Made by a program: the position numbers and the translations under genes. A DNA stretch of 55,745 bases from Coxiellaceae bacterium (GTDB lineage Bacteria > Pseudomonadota > Gammaproteobacteria > Coxiellales > Coxiellaceae): the NCBI GenBank assembly GCA_030680235.1, contig JAUXWQ010000014.1:1-55745 (forward strand), given 5' to 3'. Positions within the stretch are counted from its first letter, which is position 1; the number at the start of each line of letters is the position of its first letter. The notes under the pieces were generated by a model. The model was not told the DNA's origin. It saw only the letters and a program-made list of their open reading frames with translations, and made no database searches. Shown piece by piece: positions 42,910 to 51,247 of this stretch.

Positions 42910-43698
42910 ATGAGATATTCTGTTCTGACGCTGCATTTTTTTAATTTGATGAACGTCGTCATGGCGGAGAGAACGCGTTCTCTCTCATTGAGCCCTGAGA
43001 TTACTGACAATGATGGCGGTAGTAATGATTCATCATTAAGTCACATGATTAGCAGTGTAGCAACTACATTTGGGCTTGTTGCGGGGGTCTGTATTCTTTT
43101 CTATCTGATAATTCGTTGCATTGGGCGGTATCATCACAATAATCGCCACGGCTTGTTTCCTAATGCTACTTTAAGCGAGCCATTATTGTCTGAGAATATT
43201 TCTCCTTACCAAAAAATCATTGATGCATTAAATGAATCTAGAAAAAAGCGTGGCGAAGCTGAAATTGCCGTTCCAGAGCAATTTCTCTGTCCGATCACCT
43301 ATCAAATCATGGCTGATCCTGTTGTTGATAAAGGACAACTCAACGAGCTTGCAAAGTCTTGGTCTGAATTATCAAAGGAGAAACAGGAGGAGGTGTTATT
43401 GAGCGCGGAGTCAAGGGCAGCGGAATTAACGCCGCTTGAGATTGATGCAGCTGTCACAAAACGCGCTCAGATCAAAGAGGATGAAAAAAATATCTGTGGC
43501 AATTATTTTTGTGTTGCGCGGTTTGAGAGGATCATGTTGCTAAAGTGTGTGGAAAACCCGCTAACAAGAAGACCTATTGATAAAGAAAAGATTATCTCGG
43601 ACCTTGAAATGGCAGCAGCAATTGCAGCCTTTGTAAAAAATGAGCAGAACAATGAATTGCGTAGTCAAGGTGCTCATGCAGTTACAGTGAATTTTTAG
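42910..43698 (+). CDS. Membrane-anchored U-box-like protein (putative E3 ubiquitin ligase effector)
   Basis: A 262-residue protein. A membrane helix spans about residues 48-70 (VATTFGLVAGVCILFYLIIR). Residues 120-138, VPEQFLCPITYQIMADPVV, are the first half of a U-box, the E2-binding domain of eukaryotic ubiquitin ligases. The second half appears only from about residue 198 (NYFCVARFERI, then NPLTRRPI), so roughly 60 charged residues (KSWSELSKEKQEE...) interrupt the fold. Bacterial U-boxes, such as Legionella LubX, are secreted effectors. GGGGTGA precedes the ATG. U-box identity is good for the first half; activity is uncertain because of the insert. Confidence 0.68.
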   Translation: MRYSVLTLHFFNLMNVVMAERTRSLSLSPEITDNDGGSNDSSLSHMISSVATTFGLVAGVCILFYLIIRCIGRYHHNNRHGLFPNATLSEPLLSENISPYQKIIDALNESRKKRGEAEIAVPEQFLCPITYQIMADPVVDKGQLNELAKSWSELSKEKQEEVLLSAESRAAELTPLEIDAAVTKRAQIKEDEKNICGNYFCVARFERIMLLKCVENPLTRRPIDKEKIISDLEMAAAIAAFVKNEQNNELRSQGAHAVTVNF

Positions 43699-43814
43699 AG
43701 CCTGCTCTCAGATGGCCAAAGATTTTCAAAAAGATACAAAGCGAAACGCTGAGTCAGGATTAAGCCCAAATGTGTCAATACCCCTGTGTTAGAATATGAT
43801 GTTTTACAACGCAG

Positions 43815-43853
43815 GGGGATTGAAGGGTTTATGACTCGCGCGCTTAAATCCCC
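43815..43853. repeat. Small inverted repeat upstream of sodC
   Basis: GGGGATT (43815-43821) pairs with AATCCCC (43847-43853) around a 25-nt loop in the gap between the U-box gene and sodC. It may be a weak terminator; no T-run follows. Confidence 0.3.
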
Positions 43854-43942
43854 ACTTATCAGCATCAGTATAAATTAATATGCCTTAAGTGCTTGTTTAA
43901 AATCTCCAGGTGCTTAAAAATAAGCTTAACCAAGGAGGAATG

Positions 43943-44440
43943 ATGCGCACATCTACATTACTATTGTTAGGACTATTTGTTTCAACAGCATTACATGCCA
44001 CCGTTGTTGTTGATATGTTTTCCACAAAACCCGACCATCAAAAAATAGGCGATATTATTTTTAAAAATAAAAAAAATGGCCTTATGATTTTCCCTGATCT
44101 CAAAGGGTTGCCGCCAGGAGAGCATGGGTTTCACCTTCATGAGTACGCCTCTTGTGATAATGCAGGCATGGCAGCAGGTGGCCACTACGATCCGTTGCAA
44201 TTAAAAAAACACTTGGGGCCCTATCATCAAGGACATCAAGGGGATTTACCCAAGCTATTTGTTGATAAAAATGGCATTGCTCACCATCCTTCTTTTGCGC
44301 CACATCTCGCAGAAAAAAATATTTGTGGGCATGCTGTGATGATTCATGCAGGAGGCGATAATTATTCAGATGAGCCTAAACCATTGGGTGGTGGCGGAGA
44401 AAGAATCGCGTGTGGGTTTGTGAAATCATCCGTTAATTGA
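43943..44440 (+). CDS. sodC: Periplasmic Cu/Zn superoxide dismutase
   Basis: A secreted enzyme that converts superoxide to peroxide and oxygen and protects intracellular bacteria from the host oxidative burst. The signal peptide is MRTSTLLLLGLFVSTALHA. The metal ligands are seen in GEHGFHLHEYASCD, GGHYDP, the bridging segment around HHPSFAPHL and GHAVMIHAGGDNYSD; GGGGERIACG supplies the usual arginine and disulphide cysteine. The ATG at 43943 follows AAGGAGG. The C-terminus runs past the usual end as FVKSSVN, encoded by DNA that matches an arm of the hairpin before murF. Confidence 0.95.
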   Translation: MRTSTLLLLGLFVSTALHATVVVDMFSTKPDHQKIGDIIFKNKKNGLMIFPDLKGLPPGEHGFHLHEYASCDNAGMAAGGHYDPLQLKKHLGPYHQGHQGDLPKLFVDKNGIAHHPSFAPHLAEKNICGHAVMIHAGGDNYSDEPKPLGGGGERIACGFVKSSVN

Positions 44441-44459
44441 GGTTTGGAAAGAAGTCTAT
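44422..44459 (+). repeat. Half-copy of the murF-side hairpin arm at the sodC 3' end
   Basis: About 38 bp, from GAAATCATCCGTTAATTGAG through GTTTGGAAAGAAGTCTA, match 51566-51603 with three differences. The sodC stop codon lies inside it. No complementary left arm is visible here. Confidence 0.75.
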
Positions 44460-44558
44460 TGAAAAAAAGCTTTACCTGTTTAATATGCGGTTCACCGAAT
44501 GAGCAGCTTTTGATTAAAACGCTATAATTTAGGGAGGGTGACAATAGGAGCAATGATT

Positions 44559-45212
44559 ATGCGTTCATTAAAAACAATTTATATGCTTGCAATGATGCAG
44601 TTGTTATTATTCACTTTACCCAGCACATCTACTGAATTGAATGAGCAACATTCAGATTCCGTTTTATCAAATGCAACAGCAGATCTCTCTAAGGTCGCTT
44701 GGTTTTGTGCGATATCAGATTCACAACCAGTACCTGCAATTAAAAATCAGCATTCGGCATTATTTAAGCTAGGTGCTGCTGTTGAAGTCCGTCAAGGAAA
44801 TGCTAATGCACGGAGTATTATACTTGGTTCAGATCATTATTTGTTTACGCAAGATTTAACGCCCTGTATTGCACTATTAATTGTGGATAAAAAAAATAGC
44901 CGATGTCATATGATTCATACTGATGCATTTGATACAAGCAGTATGGGTGGCGTAACACTACGTACTCAGCTATTTAAATTAGGATTAGACCACAATGGGG
45001 ATTACTCAATTGGATTAATTGGCGGCGCATCAACAGAATCTATTCAAAAAGCAGAACAGAAAATAAAATTATTATTGCCAAAAGCCAATATTATACTAAA
45101 AGAGCTTGGAAAACATGCGGCTTATTTATCAGGTGACGGCAGCATGGCCACGTCAAAAAAAGCCTTGGAATCAAGTCGCTCGCAAGCACAAAGTGTGAAT
45201 TTTTCTAAATAA
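44559..45212 (+). CDS. Secreted NTAN1/CheD-like Cys-His protein (putative deamidase)
   Basis: A 217-residue protein with a signal-peptide-like start (MRSLKTIYMLAMMQLLLFTL). The segment TPCIALLIVDKKNSRCHMIH places Cys103, Asp110 and His120 at the spacing of the catalytic Cys and His in CheD deamidases (17 residues apart). The following TQLFKLGL and YSIGLIGGASTESIQKAEQK resemble the GGxS segment of eukaryotic N-terminal asparagine amidohydrolase NTAN1. This suggests a Cys-dependent amidase or deamidase acting outside the cytoplasm. I chose the ATG at 44559, eight bases after AGGAG; ATG 44553 and GTG 44538 are also in frame. The fold call is from memory and moderate. Confidence 0.5.
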   Translation: MRSLKTIYMLAMMQLLLFTLPSTSTELNEQHSDSVLSNATADLSKVAWFCAISDSQPVPAIKNQHSALFKLGAAVEVRQGNANARSIILGSDHYLFTQDLTPCIALLIVDKKNSRCHMIHTDAFDTSSMGGVTLRTQLFKLGLDHNGDYSIGLIGGASTESIQKAEQKIKLLLPKANIILKELGKHAAYLSGDGSMATSKKALESSRSQAQSVNFSK

Positions 45213-45333
45213 CATTTTGGTTAAGCCTTGGTGAAATCGCCGTGTTGGTACGATTTTTAAAGTGTGCACTTCAGAATTCATTAAGCTTGCACAGCTATAA
45301 TAACACCAGTTTTAACACAGCGAGTAATTTACT

Positions 45334-46092
45334 ATGCCCACAAAAGAAAATTTTGAAGTGAGGTCCTCTAGTTCTAATCCTTCTAGTCCCTTTGATTGGC
45401 TGGTAGATCGGCATCTCCGAGCAATAGAGGAATTAGTTAGGCAAAAATTCGCAGACAGCGATTTTAAGTTTCATGAACTTCCAAAAGCATTTATTTCTCC
45501 GAAATTACAGAGGTATTTTTCTAACAGGAATCCTTTTCAAAAAGAGAAAGTGTTTGCTGACCTATTGGAGGCTATCAATGGCGAGCTATATTCAGTTTTT
45601 AAATTTCAAGGTAAGCCTAAAATAGACGCTAACGAGTTGTTTGCTATTTTGCATAAATTAGATAGCCTTGGTTGTGTTTTATCTGTGCTCGATTACGTAC
45701 CTTTGCAAAAAAGGCTGGAAAAATTAGAAAAAGCCTTAGCGCTATCGTCAGCGTCAGGTTCAAAACAGTTGAGCGAGCTAACTGTACTTGAAGAAGAAGT
45801 GAGCGCTTGTTTGGATTTGCTAAGAGAGGAAGAAAGTCACTATAAAATGCTGCCAAGCATTAAAAGCACTAATGATAAAGAAGATTTTGAAGCGCGATTT
45901 GAGGGGTTAGAAAAAGCAGTTTTATCGATAGAAAATCGTTGTTCTTTTCTTATCGAACCATCTGAAAAAATGCCTTCTGCTCCTTATTTTTTTTCTAGGC
46001 CGATTAAAAATCCAAAAACAGCAGTGAAAGAAAATAAACAACCAAAGCATAAAGTTCAGCAGGAGACGCCTGTTTGTTGCTCAGTTATGTAA
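45334..46092 (+). CDS. Hypothetical protein with polybasic tail and CaaX-like motif (CSVM)
   Basis: An unrecognised 252-residue helical protein without signal peptide or membrane helix. Residues 100-190 are probably coiled coil (LQKRLEKLEKALALSS; LTVLEEEVSACLDLLREEE). The C-terminus is a lysine-rich stretch (KNPKTAVKENKQPKHKVQQE) followed by Val-Cys-Cys-Ser-Val-Met. CSVM is a strong farnesyltransferase substrate pattern, and a polybasic stretch before a CaaX box is how K-Ras4B is held at the plasma membrane. This suggests an effector lipidated in a eukaryotic host. Its body shows no clear similarity to the other CaaX protein (41659-42657). Confidence 0.55.
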   Translation: MPTKENFEVRSSSSNPSSPFDWLVDRHLRAIEELVRQKFADSDFKFHELPKAFISPKLQRYFSNRNPFQKEKVFADLLEAINGELYSVFKFQGKPKIDANELFAILHKLDSLGCVLSVLDYVPLQKRLEKLEKALALSSASGSKQLSELTVLEEEVSACLDLLREEESHYKMLPSIKSTNDKEDFEARFEGLEKAVLSIENRCSFLIEPSEKMPSAPYFFSRPIKNPKTAVKENKQPKHKVQQETPVCCSVM

Positions 46093-46122
46093 GCTGACTC
46101 GTAACTAATGCATAGGTGATGC

Positions 46123-46812
46123 ATGATTGCTGAAATAAGAAAACAACTCAGACACTACAGAAAATACACATCAGAAGATGCAAGACGATTTTTTAAAACA
46201 GAAAAAGGACAGTATGGTTCGCACGACAAATTTTTAGGTGTCGCTGTTCCTGATGTGAGAAAAATAGCAAAGCAATATTATTTGTTGCCAATTATGCATA
46301 TTCAAAACCTGATGGAATCAAAATTTAATGAAGAAAGATTGCTGGCATTATTCATTTTAATGCATCGATATCAAAAAAATGATGATGAAAAAGAACACAT
46401 TTACAATTTTTACTTAAAAAATATTCAGCATGTTAATAATTGGAATTTGGTTGATTCATCAGCACATTATATTATAGGTTCACATTTAGTATCAAAAAAT
46501 AAAAACATATTAAGGGATTTTGCAAAGTCAAAAAATATATGGTACCGACGCATTGCCATTATAGCTACCTGGCATTTTATTAGAGAGAACAAGTTCACAG
46601 AGACGATTAAAATATCAAAGCTATTGCTTGAAGATGAACATGACTTAATTCATAAAGCAGTTGGGTGGATGCTGCGAGAAATGGGAAAGCGAAATCAAGC
46701 ATGTTTGGCTGAATTTTTACAAAAATATGCGAAAAAAATGCCAAGAACTATGTTGCGATACGCAATAGAAAAATTTCCAGAGGCTGAGAGAAGAAAATAC
46801 TTATTGGCTTGA
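46123..46812 (+). CDS. AlkD-type DNA alkylation repair protein (HEAT-like)
   Basis: A 229-residue helical-repeat protein of the AlkD/AlkC class that removes alkylated bases without flipping them. The family segments are GVAVPDVRKIAKQY, a helix with ESKFNEERLLALFIL, NNWNLVDSSAHYIIG (the DNA-facing W and D), SKNIWYRRIAIIATW, and HKAVGWMLREMGKR near residue 185. The length is usual. It lies 30 bp after the CaaX protein gene on the same strand. Substrate range is unknown, but the call is sound. Confidence 0.88.
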   Translation: MIAEIRKQLRHYRKYTSEDARRFFKTEKGQYGSHDKFLGVAVPDVRKIAKQYYLLPIMHIQNLMESKFNEERLLALFILMHRYQKNDDEKEHIYNFYLKNIQHVNNWNLVDSSAHYIIGSHLVSKNKNILRDFAKSKNIWYRRIAIIATWHFIRENKFTETIKISKLLLEDEHDLIHKAVGWMLREMGKRNQACLAEFLQKYAKKMPRTMLRYAIEKFPEAERRKYLLA

Positions 46813-46845
46813 TGCGCATGCGGTGTGGCACGGACATGGCACTTT

Positions 46846-46870
46846 AAGACCCGTGTCTGGCATGGGTCTT
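46846..46870. terminator. Hairpin between the convergent AlkD and Gly/Asn-rich genes
   Basis: AAGACCC (46846-46852) pairs with GGGTCTT (46864-46870) around an 11-nt loop in the short gap between convergent genes. It probably acts as a bidirectional terminator, though the T-run is short. Confidence 0.5.
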
Positions 46871-46924
46871 GCAGTTATTGTTGCATAGCTCCTAAATATG
46901 CTCTGCATGGGGCAAGGCATCGTT

Positions 46925-47476
46925 TTAATAGTTACAAACCGAATGACAATTGACAGTAGGGTTGTTGGCAGCGGCGCATGCGCCATAGCATTGCGCACTG
47001 GTTGAATAGGCTTTCCCTGCGTAATAATAGGTGCCCGCTATAAGGCCCATAGCAGCAACGCCTCCCCAAAGATAGGAGCCGTTATACCATCCGTTATAAG
47101 GGTAACCATTCACATAATAAACATTGGTATTGTTATAATTGTGGTAACCATTCCAGCCTTGATGATAACCATTATTCTTCCAGTTGCTGTTACCCTTTAA
47201 ATTTTGATTGTTTTGCTGCAAGCCTGTTTGTTTTTGACCGCTACCCTGATTGCTTCTGACTTGATTTTTTGAACTGTGATGGGTCGCTCTTTGACCTTGG
47301 CTGCCTTGAAATCTGCCATGTTGACCACCACGAAAATTTTTACCGCCCTGAAACCCATGGCCGCCAACGCGTTCAGCGAGAACAATAGGCTTACTATTTT
47401 GGGTGGTTTCTGCAAGCGTGGTGAAAGGAACGGCAGTACAGAATGAGGCTGCAATTAATAAGCTGATGGGTTTCAT
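46925..47476 (-). CDS. Secreted Gly/Asn/Gln-rich protein
   Basis: A 183-residue exported protein with signal peptide MKPISLLIAASFCTAVPFTTLA. The mature part is low-complexity: GGH/GQ/SQ-rich (about 35-95), then N/Y/W-rich (NNGYHQGWNGYHNYNNTN), then a short hydrophobic, glycine-rich stretch (LWGGVAAMGLIAGTYYYAG) and a tail with four cysteines (AQCYGACAAANNPTVNCHSV). The single hydrophobic stretch could anchor it. Similar exported low-complexity proteins occur in Legionellales, but I cannot name a function. AGGA precedes the ATG. Confidence 0.6.
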   Translation of the reverse strand: MKPISLLIAASFCTAVPFTTLAETTQNSKPIVLAERVGGHGFQGGKNFRGGQHGRFQGSQGQRATHHSSKNQVRSNQGSGQKQTGLQQNNQNLKGNSNWKNNGYHQGWNGYHNYNNTNVYYVNGYPYNGWYNGSYLWGGVAAMGLIAGTYYYAGKAYSTSAQCYGACAAANNPTVNCHSVCNY

Positions 47477-47797
47477 ATCATTAATCCTACGGTTTTTAAT
47501 AATGGATAAATTATAGACGGTTATAGCAATAAAACTGGTTGGTTTTTAAATGGCGTTGTAATAACAGAGAAAATAGACAAATTATCGTTCAAGATCGTCA
47601 AAAGATGAAAATTTTTTATTCACCGGGAATTGCTGCAAATCAACTAATTATCAATAGGTATGTTGCTGATCTTAGTCAAAAGATAATGTTGACACAAGAA
47701 TCAGGCGGATTCTAACTAGAAGTGCGATAGTTCCCTAAAGTGCTGTATATTCAAGCTACTACATCGTACCGAAGCTGCACCCTATTAAGGAGCAAAA
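47477..47797. other. Intergenic region with half a family-B element
   Basis: This 321-bp gap between divergent genes holds the right half of a family-B hairpin (47577-47636). The rest looks like AT-rich promoter DNA; AAGGAG at about 47789 serves the next gene. No gene is seen. Confidence 0.6.
47577..47636. repeat. Family-B hairpin element, right half only
   Basis: About 60 bp match 18924-18979 and the end of the copy at 55605 (ACAAATTATCGTTCAAGATC, then GATGAAAATTTTTTATTCAC, then GGGAATTGCTGC). The left arm is missing, so this is a truncated copy. Confidence 0.75.
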
Positions 47798-48460
47798 ATG
47801 CGCTTACAACAAATCATCAATAAAGCCTATGAGCTGCATTGCATGCTGCTCGAAGGTTACAAAACATTAAATCAAGATTTATTAGCGAAAGCGCTTTCTG
47901 ATGAGGATCGAATAGCATGTTATCTTAAATATTTTTCTAGATGTGAAGAAGTGAAAAATTCCGTTAAAGATGTTATTGCTTTATTACAAGAAGTAAAAAC
48001 GCAGTCTTGCTTTTCTTTTTTTACAAAAACAGAGGATACGGTAAAAAGATTTTTGGGAATTGTTTATGACACCAGAAATTTAGAAGTTCAAGAAGAAATT
48101 CGACAATTGCGTGATCCATTTATAAAAAATATGTCACTACCTTTTTTATTGCATGGGTCTTCAGAACCTCACTTTTATTTTTTTGATAATAGCTTTTTAA
48201 CGATTAATACTCGGAATAAATATTTTATAGCGCTTTTTCAAAAGTCTATTGAAAAAACTAGAGATTATTTTTTAGAAAATAAAATGCATGCTGAAATAAA
48301 AGCGCTAGATAGTAGAACCGATATAACGTCTGATCAAAAAAAAGAGGGTATCGTTAAGATTATGAGAGAAACACACTTTAAGCATCCTTTTTTTCTTAAT
48401 AGATATCGAAAAGAATTGGATAAGGCATCGTATAATAATGCCAGACGAACGTTCAGTTGA
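47798..48460 (+). CDS. Hypothetical helical protein
   Basis: An unrecognised 220-residue protein with GGAG seven bases before the ATG. The first 100 residues are helical (MRLQQIINKAYELHCMLLEG; CEEVKNSVKDVIALLQEVKT), the middle has an aromatic patch (HGSSEPHFYFFDNSFLTIN), and the end is basic. There is no signal or membrane segment. It is convergent with the large gene at 48485-51247, only 24 bp apart, and its codon use matches the other accessory genes. A host-related role is possible only by location. Confidence 0.5.
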   Translation: MRLQQIINKAYELHCMLLEGYKTLNQDLLAKALSDEDRIACYLKYFSRCEEVKNSVKDVIALLQEVKTQSCFSFFTKTEDTVKRFLGIVYDTRNLEVQEEIRQLRDPFIKNMSLPFLLHGSSEPHFYFFDNSFLTINTRNKYFIALFQKSIEKTRDYFLENKMHAEIKALDSRTDITSDQKKEGIVKIMRETHFKHPFFLNRYRKELDKASYNNARRTFS

Positions 48461-48484
48461 GATCATTACCCGCTTACTATTTTG

Positions 48485-51247
48485 TTATAATAATGTTGAA
48501 GGGTGAGGATGAGTTGTTACTATTATTTCTTGTGTGGGCAGGATAAGTTGTGGACCGCTTTCTTTAAGTGTTATTAATAGGGTATCTGACTTTTCTAATT
48601 CCTTGAGATAATCACCACGCAGTTTTTGCATTTGTTCCTTTGCCCATACAAATGCGCCACTTTTTTGTTCATTAGCAAGTGGTTTTTGACAGATATTTCT
48701 TAATAGGGTGCATTGTTGATCATACGCTTGAAGAAGCGCTTGAAGATTTTCAATTTCAATTTTGCGCCCACATTTTTCTTTAAATAGCGCTACATATTGT
48801 ATTTCTGTTTTGAGGCCTTCAATGAGTTTTTTAAGCATCGAAGGATCTGCTTTACAGTTTACAATCATTTCTTCGCTGATCGGTTTAAGTGGTGCAAGTT
48901 GTAACTTGTTAATTCCCGCTTTTTCTAAGACCATTATTTTTTTGGTAATATCATTTTCCATTTCACTATGTTTGCAATTTCCAAAAAATAACCGAGAAGT
49001 GGATTTAATTGTTGTATTGTTAACATTGCCGACGGTATACATTAGTGTTGGCGCATTTATTAAAGCACTTTCTAATGAAGCTAAATTCCCTTTTTTTATT
49101 TGAATCATTTGATTTTCTATTTGGGTGATTTTTATAGGAAAAGTGACATTAGGGATACTTTGATAAAATATTTTTATTTCTTGAAGCGATATTTGAAGCA
49201 TTGAAAGCGCTTCTTGGTATTGTTGAGGCGTATAATTTTTTTTATGGGTGTTTAAATAATTTAGCCTGATAGTTATTTGTAAGATTGCTTTATCGGAAAG
49301 TGCTAAAAGTGCTTTACAGCCAGTAGCAATAGCCACTTTGATTTTATCAGAAGCAGGCTCAGTTTCTGATAATAGGGAAAGCTTGATATAGAGCGCATTT
49401 AATGCACTCCCAAAATTTTTGATATATTTTCCCTGTTGTTTAGAAACACTTTCTAAAAGTGTTTCAGCAGCTTTTATATTTAATTGAATATCATTAAAAA
49501 ATGCATTACGCGCATGAGTTATTGCGAGTTCATTTCCTGAATAGGCTATGACTATATGAGATTTTTCTATGTCAGTGATAGCGCTTAAATTCAGTGGCTC
49601 CCCATTTTTAAAAAAAGTAGCGTGTGGCGCATTATCAAAATACAATTTTTTAGTTGGAAGGCTTTCAAGCTTGCTTTGTATTTTTTCTGCTAGTATTTCT
49701 AATTCCTTTAAAGCATTCATGCCATCATTTTTCGGATTAGATTTATAATGATCACCCATGTGCTCAAGAATAATTGATTTTTGTTCTTGCATTTTTTTAA
49801 GAGTTTGTTCTAGCGTGCTTTGAAACGCATCGAAATTTGTCATGTAAATAACGGGGTTGTTTTGTTTAATGAGTTTGTCGGTGGTTTTTTCAAATAGAAT
49901 GAGTTCTGCGAGAAGAGATTTTGATTTAACAATAAGCTCTTGGATTATTTGTTTTCCAAGTTTTTTGAGTTCAGGGTTTGTGCTGAAATTCGCAGATAAA
50001 GTCGTTGGATTAAAATGCAATGTGTAATACAACGACGTTGTTGGCATGTATGTACAACAGGATTGGCCTTCCGCTTTTTTGGCAAAGGCTTGCGACAGTG
50101 TGTCTGCAAACTTTTCAACAAGGGTTTCCGAAAACTGAACAGCTTGAAATCCTTTTTTAGCAAGATCGACATCAAGTAGTTTGTCTAGTTCGAGTAACGT
50201 GCCTGAAAAAGCAATGCTTGGTGTTTGTGTTCTATGAAGTATGCTTTTTGCATCATTAATCGATTTGTCATCGCTGATCAGCAAAATATCTCTAAGTTGC
50301 ATAATGCCATGATTAAGCTCAGCGCTTTCTTTAATAAGGATGTTCCCTACCGCACAGCCAGTGTCAATGGCAAGTTTTATGGCCATTCCTGCAACGACAG
50401 CAGGAGATCCTGCAAGACTGCTCAATGAGACAACCATCGAAAGTGCGGTTGTCATTCGTTCCATGCGTCTTGCACTTTGTTTTTCTTGTAGCATGGCACT
50501 GACAATTGCGATTCTTTCTTGCTGTAGTGTGATTTGCTGTTCTAGATAACGTTCTTCATTAAGCCAAGACAGCAACGTTTTTTCATAGAGTGCTTCATCG
50601 AGGGGAGAGGATTTTTTTATTTTTTCAAGTGCGTTTGCATAAGTATTGGCAATATTAGCATAGGCGCTTTGGAATTTTTTATACGTATTTTCAACCGATT
50701 CGATTACTTTTGATAACTGCGCTTCTAATTTTTTCACAGCAGTTTGATGGCGTGATTCATCGATAATACTGCCAGCAATGCCCCAAACGCTAGGGATAAC
50801 GGAATCTGTAATAACGCTACCAAGGCTATTTGAGGCAATGCTATGTAGGGATTCTTTTGCATCTTGCAAAGGTGTAATCATTTCAAGGAGTGAATCAGAT
50901 AGGTTGGGTATGTCTGACTCTGGCATAAAAAGATAATCGGCAGTGTTGCTGACGATTTTTTGTAAGGCGCTAGAAACAGCCATTTCTTTAAGGCTCTTTT
51001 TTGCGATGATGTCTTGCAAGATTTCTTCTGAAGTTATTTGTAGTTCTTGATACTTTTTGAGAATTGCTTCAAAAGCTTTATTGGGATCCGAGATGCTCCG
51101 CCCATCGAGCAGCAATTCGGTACGCATTGCTTCAATATCAGATAAAAATGCTGTTTGTAAAGATCCCTCAATATCGAAAAGTGATGCAGCCTCACGTGCT
51201 TCCAGAAAGCTTTTGGATAAGAGTGCTGCTGCGGTAGAAATATCCAT
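48485..51247 (-). CDS. Large helical protein with central hydrophobic segment
   Basis: An unrecognised 920-residue protein. Helices and coiled coil fill residues 1-260, then comes a hydrophobic stretch at about 265-305 (TTALSMVVSLSSLAGSPAVV...AIKLAIDTGCAVGNILI), then about 600 residues of further helix. There is no signal peptide. Helix, hydrophobic hairpin, helix is the layout of alpha-helical pore-forming toxins such as the xenorhabdolysin type, and also of some tethering effectors; the sequence does not decide. The ATG at 51247 is preferred; a TTG at 51259 would add four residues. It lies at the right end of the island, divergent from murF. Confidence 0.5.
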   Translation of the reverse strand: MDISTAAALLSKSFLEAREAASLFDIEGSLQTAFLSDIEAMRTELLLDGRSISDPNKAFEAILKKYQELQITSEEILQDIIAKKSLKEMAVSSALQKIVSNTADYLFMPESDIPNLSDSLLEMITPLQDAKESLHSIASNSLGSVITDSVIPSVWGIAGSIIDESRHQTAVKKLEAQLSKVIESVENTYKKFQSAYANIANTYANALEKIKKSSPLDEALYEKTLLSWLNEERYLEQQITLQQERIAIVSAMLQEKQSARRMERMTTALSMVVSLSSLAGSPAVVAGMAIKLAIDTGCAVGNILIKESAELNHGIMQLRDILLISDDKSINDAKSILHRTQTPSIAFSGTLLELDKLLDVDLAKKGFQAVQFSETLVEKFADTLSQAFAKKAEGQSCCTYMPTTSLYYTLHFNPTTLSANFSTNPELKKLGKQIIQELIVKSKSLLAELILFEKTTDKLIKQNNPVIYMTNFDAFQSTLEQTLKKMQEQKSIILEHMGDHYKSNPKNDGMNALKELEILAEKIQSKLESLPTKKLYFDNAPHATFFKNGEPLNLSAITDIEKSHIVIAYSGNELAITHARNAFFNDIQLNIKAAETLLESVSKQQGKYIKNFGSALNALYIKLSLLSETEPASDKIKVAIATGCKALLALSDKAILQITIRLNYLNTHKKNYTPQQYQEALSMLQISLQEIKIFYQSIPNVTFPIKITQIENQMIQIKKGNLASLESALINAPTLMYTVGNVNNTTIKSTSRLFFGNCKHSEMENDITKKIMVLEKAGINKLQLAPLKPISEEMIVNCKADPSMLKKLIEGLKTEIQYVALFKEKCGRKIEIENLQALLQAYDQQCTLLRNICQKPLANEQKSGAFVWAKEQMQKLRGDYLKELEKSDTLLITLKESGPQLILPTQEIIVTTHPHPSTLL

